A stretch of DNA of 17,123 bases from assembly GCA_025800305.1 (NCBI GenBank), contig JAOXRY010000439.1, forward strand, positions 1 through 17,123. Reading direction: 5' to 3'. The translations under genes and the position numbers were made by a program. Shown here one piece after another: positions 15,701 through 17,123 of this stretch; position 1 is the stretch's first letter, and every line of letters begins with the position of its first letter. This DNA comes from Campylobacterales bacterium. Its GTDB lineage: Bacteria > Campylobacterota > Campylobacteria > Campylobacterales > SZUA-545. The notes below the pieces were generated by a model that saw only the letters and a program-made list of their open reading frames with translations, did no database searches and had not been told where the DNA came from.

Positions 15701-15824
15701 TATCCTCCAGCCTTTGGCAGTATCTTTAGGTTTTGGACTTTTTTGGGGAACTATATTAAATCTTTTTTATATTCCAACACTGTACGCTGTGGTAACACAC
15801 ACAAAAGAGGAAAAAATTGGGTAA
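12732..15824 (+). CDS. RND-superfamily efflux permease (HAE-1/AcrB-like)
   Basis: This 1030-residue inner-membrane permease has the family's normal length and two-fold layout: a first helix after LSRPRLNYV, a large periplasmic loop, a block of helices from about 333, a second loop after about 560, and helices again from about 875. The helix-4 proton-relay motif is intact (GVIVDDAIIVAENIQRH, Asp397 and Asp398). In helix 10 the AcrB lysine position is Asn (GVVINDGIIMLDF, about 938), as in the 'VNDSI' subgroup of RND pumps, so this is a subtype trait and not decay. The start is TTG with the ribosome site AAAGGA 8 nt upstream. No membrane-fusion adaptor or TolC-type channel is found nearby, so partners must be encoded elsewhere. 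The next gene starts inside its 3' end. The substrate is unknown. Confidence 0.92.
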   Translation: MKFLIEFFLSRPRLNYVLFLFLFVAGIFSYNTMPKEIFPPMNTDKISISGGYLGTSPNTLDKMAVTAIEDNVNNISGISKTTSVITSNIFHIILELSDGEDKDDILEKVKDAVTKSKSNFPSDMDEPTVASVNPSIPLILVNIASSKESYDLLTDIAKDFKNRLSQIKNLKDLEIYGEGEKEFSITLNTEKIKAYGISPSMVISSIKSLSSIFPLGKIEQKGGKHFFVSTFNGVKKAEEFLHTLIKVGGKGIYLKDIATIEKKYSQADSYASFNGERTITINIAKAIEGNSMVLTKRIKKEVEKLQKEYPNISIGTFSDTSVYIRNRLNTVVSNIMFGLILVGFVMYLLINKRISFVVILGIPTSFVISLIFLDYGGYSINMMTLLGALIAIGVIVDDAIIVAENIQRHLEEGKDIKEAALVGTKEVIAPVLTASVTTVFAFLPMLILSGEMGEFIKLIPIAITVLILASVIESFVFLPMHAKHILDPKEKEVSWEPVMVWYKKIITKLIHYRKTTVVLFWVVVPFLIVVGFATTKFQLFPVFDGDQMNVSCKLPVNTSIEETYEVIKDLEQKILSVKEKYDIDTVTAIAGFRMDTKGHGETRSNLFHIFVDLHKAKPDNFVAKYITPYLSFDYDEEGRIRDIKSYEIEVKLREELEEFMKKYPVEEFEVQGPNAGVVKVPIEIAIVSDNEEQTHKAIKKLKDGLNSIKGTISVTDDAKLGIAEIKLKVNSYGQMLGVTEQTIAGTISGYFLGNSVSKSLDESGIVEIKIEDRNKDFFQTLKNFQIPLSDGSEVSVFDVADFVEIRNYEKITKVNGKQRSSVFSDIIKTTGVTAGEVLKKLEPTIEELRKEGVEITFGGEKEKNQQMAQEMGAASLVAVFLIFITLLVMFDSFRYSLIVLSVVPLSLLGVVIGHVFMGLDMSMPSIIGALGLAGVVINDGIIMLDFIRRTKTSDELLERAKLRLRPIVLTSITTLVGLSTLIFFPSGQAVILQPLAVSLGFGLFWGTILNLFYIPTLYAVVTHTKEEKIG

Positions 15825-17123
15825 AAACAGACTCCTTCTTGGAATTTTTATAATAGGAACTATCTTTATACAGATAAGTTTCCATGTTATGTTAAATTTA
15901 AAAACAAAAGAGTTTGAAAAGATAAACTATGTAGGAACAGCAGAAAAACAGAAAATCTACTTAAAAGCTTTAATCGAAGAGAAGAGAAATGCCACACTCT
16001 CTTTGGCAATAGGACTTTCAAAATCAGAAGATCTTTTAAAGATATTAAAAGATCCAAAATCATCTGTAAATTTAGAAAAGATCACTTTAGACCTTAGGGA
16101 AAACACTAAATTTAAAAATGTCTGGTTTCATCTGATTTCTAAAAAGGGGATATCTCTTTATAGAAGTTGGACAGAAGAAAAAGGAGACTCTGTTCTTAGG
16201 AGTAGGACAGGAGTTAAAGAGATGATAAAAAATCCAAAAATAACCTCTTTAATCAGTGTAGGTCAGTATGATATGACATTTAAGGCAATGATTCCTCTTT
16301 TCAATAAGAAGAAAGAGTTTCTAGGAATCTTTGAAGTTATTACACATTTTAATTCAATTAGTAGAAAATTACGGGAGAAAGAGGAGGTTGAGTCAGTTTT
16401 TCTAGCAGATAAAAAATTTAAAAATCAGTTAAAAAAGCCTCTTAGTAAAATCTTTGTAGATGATTTCTATGTTGGAAATATAGATAGCAAAAAAAGATAT
16501 CTCAATTTTATAAAAAATGTTGGTTCTGAAAAGCTAATAGGGAAATATGAAGACTATATTAGAGGAACCCATAAGTTTTTTCAAAATGGTGTTCATATAG
16601 ACCATGAACAAAATCTTCTTATCACAATATGCTATATCAAAAATCATATTGAAAATTCTGTAGGGTATGTAGTTTTATTTTCCAGTTTAGATAAAGTGGA
16701 TATGTCTAATATTGAAATAGCAAAAGTTGCGTATCATATTTATAGTTTTTTTTCTATTTTATTTTTAGGAATAGTTCTCTATTTTATCTCCAAAACCCAG
16801 TATCAATCTGAAGGTGCAAAAATCTATGGTAATAAGTTAGTAGCAATTCTTCTTCTCATTCTCTTCTTTGCATCTGGAGTGATTCACTATTTTTTGGAAA
16901 ATAGATTAAAAGCAGATATAGAGTTTTTCAAAGAGGCACAAAAAAGAGATACTTTAGTGGAGTATGGACTTCTTGAAAAAAAGAATCAAGAGATAGCAGA
17001 ATTGATTTTCAAAACGCAAATTAACAAGAAAAAAATAATAGATATTTTTAAAAAAGCAACTTCCAAAAATCAAAAAATTAAAGATAGAGTAAGAGATGAA
17101 CTTTACAAAGCATTAAAAGATGG
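15817..17123 (+). CDS. Large membrane sensor protein with Cache-like extracytoplasmic domains (3' end outside window)
   Basis: The reading frame runs open from 15817 to the window edge (435 complete codons). I choose the TTG at 15817 because AGAGG lies 6 nt upstream and the start overlaps the RND stop by 8 bp, indicating coupling. A membrane anchor (about 6-26) is followed by an extracytoplasmic region: a helical lead (IEEKRNATLSLAIGLSKSEDLLKI), then FKNVWFHLISKKGISLYRSW and YDMTFKAMIPLFNKKKEFLG, which resemble Cache-type sensor domains of kinases and diguanylate cyclases. Two more helices (about 307-326 and 340-360) lead into what seems a second sensor module (LLEKKNQEIAELIFKTQINKKKI). The output domain is beyond the window, so it could be a histidine kinase, a cyclase or a chemoreceptor. 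It is probably transcribed with the kinase and RND genes. Confidence 0.8.
   Translation, partial: MGKNRLLLGIFIIGTIFIQISFHVMLNLKTKEFEKINYVGTAEKQKIYLKALIEEKRNATLSLAIGLSKSEDLLKILKDPKSSVNLEKITLDLRENTKFKNVWFHLISKKGISLYRSWTEEKGDSVLRSRTGVKEMIKNPKITSLISVGQYDMTFKAMIPLFNKKKEFLGIFEVITHFNSISRKLREKEEVESVFLADKKFKNQLKKPLSKIFVDDFYVGNIDSKKRYLNFIKNVGSEKLIGKYEDYIRGTHKFFQNGVHIDHEQNLLITICYIKNHIENSVGYVVLFSSLDKVDMSNIEIAKVAYHIYSFFSILFLGIVLYFISKTQYQSEGAKIYGNKLVAILLLILFFASGVIHYFLENRLKADIEFFKEAQKRDTLVEYGLLEKKNQEIAELIFKTQINKKKIIDIFKKATSKNQKIKDRVRDELYKALKD

Noticed and set aside
1..17123. Frequent GATC/AGATCT words, including in both hairpins
   Set aside because: Most fall in Asp-Leu or Lys-Asp-Leu codons in coding sequence; no ordered array or clustering was seen.
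1..17123. CRISPR arrays, tRNA or rRNA genes, insertion sequences
   Set aside because: I saw no regularly spaced repeats, no cloverleaf-like or rRNA sequence, and no transposase motifs or terminal inverted repeats.

Overview
The window looks like chromosomal DNA of an AT-rich Campylobacterota (epsilonproteobacterial) species, most likely an Arcobacter-type organism. This rests on the very low G+C, the gyrB C-terminal sequence, dense gene packing with 1-bp or short overlaps, and the 7TMR-DISM/HisKA_2 type of sensor kinase. The genus is inferred from overall character, not from a search. The gyrB gene suggests the left edge may lie near the replication origin, as gyrB often follows dnaA-dnaN in this phylum.

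Left block (1-3190, + strand): the 3' end of gyrB, then a 406-residue HD-domain protein of the YfbR-like type, then a barrel-only Omp85 outer-membrane protein whose GTG start overlaps the HD gene's stop codon. A strong hairpin (3173-3201) lies where this run meets the next block tail to tail.

Second block (3196-6195, - strand): a secreted LVIVD-repeat beta-propeller protein followed by an unrecognised 329-residue soluble protein. A perfect 26-bp palindrome lies between them. The beta-propeller gene has a run of eight G immediately before its start codon, which is a strong candidate for a phase-variation switch.

Middle block (6369-8867): a YraN-family protein, then a small membrane protein and an atypical SDR oxidoreductase whose start and stop codons overlap. 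A convergent AraC-type regulator with a GyrI-like effector domain overlaps the SDR gene by 21 bp. A 15-base sequence is shared by the upstream regions of the membrane-protein gene and of the regulator. A terminator hairpin at 8964-8996 resembles part of yraN at nucleotide level.

Right block (9029 to the end): a signalling and export locus. A surface lipoprotein (Big_5-like plus FISUMP domain) and an OmpR-type response regulator are on the minus strand. A 7TMR-DISM histidine kinase, an RND permease and a large Cache-like membrane sensor that runs off the window are on the plus strand. Kinase and regulator are divergent across 44 bp, each with a -10-like hexamer exactly 5 nt from its ATG, suggesting two leaderless transcripts. 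An 8-bp direct repeat with a 12-bp period sits just upstream of a TATAAT box for the lipoprotein gene and is a candidate site for the response regulator. The likely theme is envelope sensing that controls a surface lipoprotein and an RND exporter. No adaptor or outer-membrane channel for the exporter is visible in the window.
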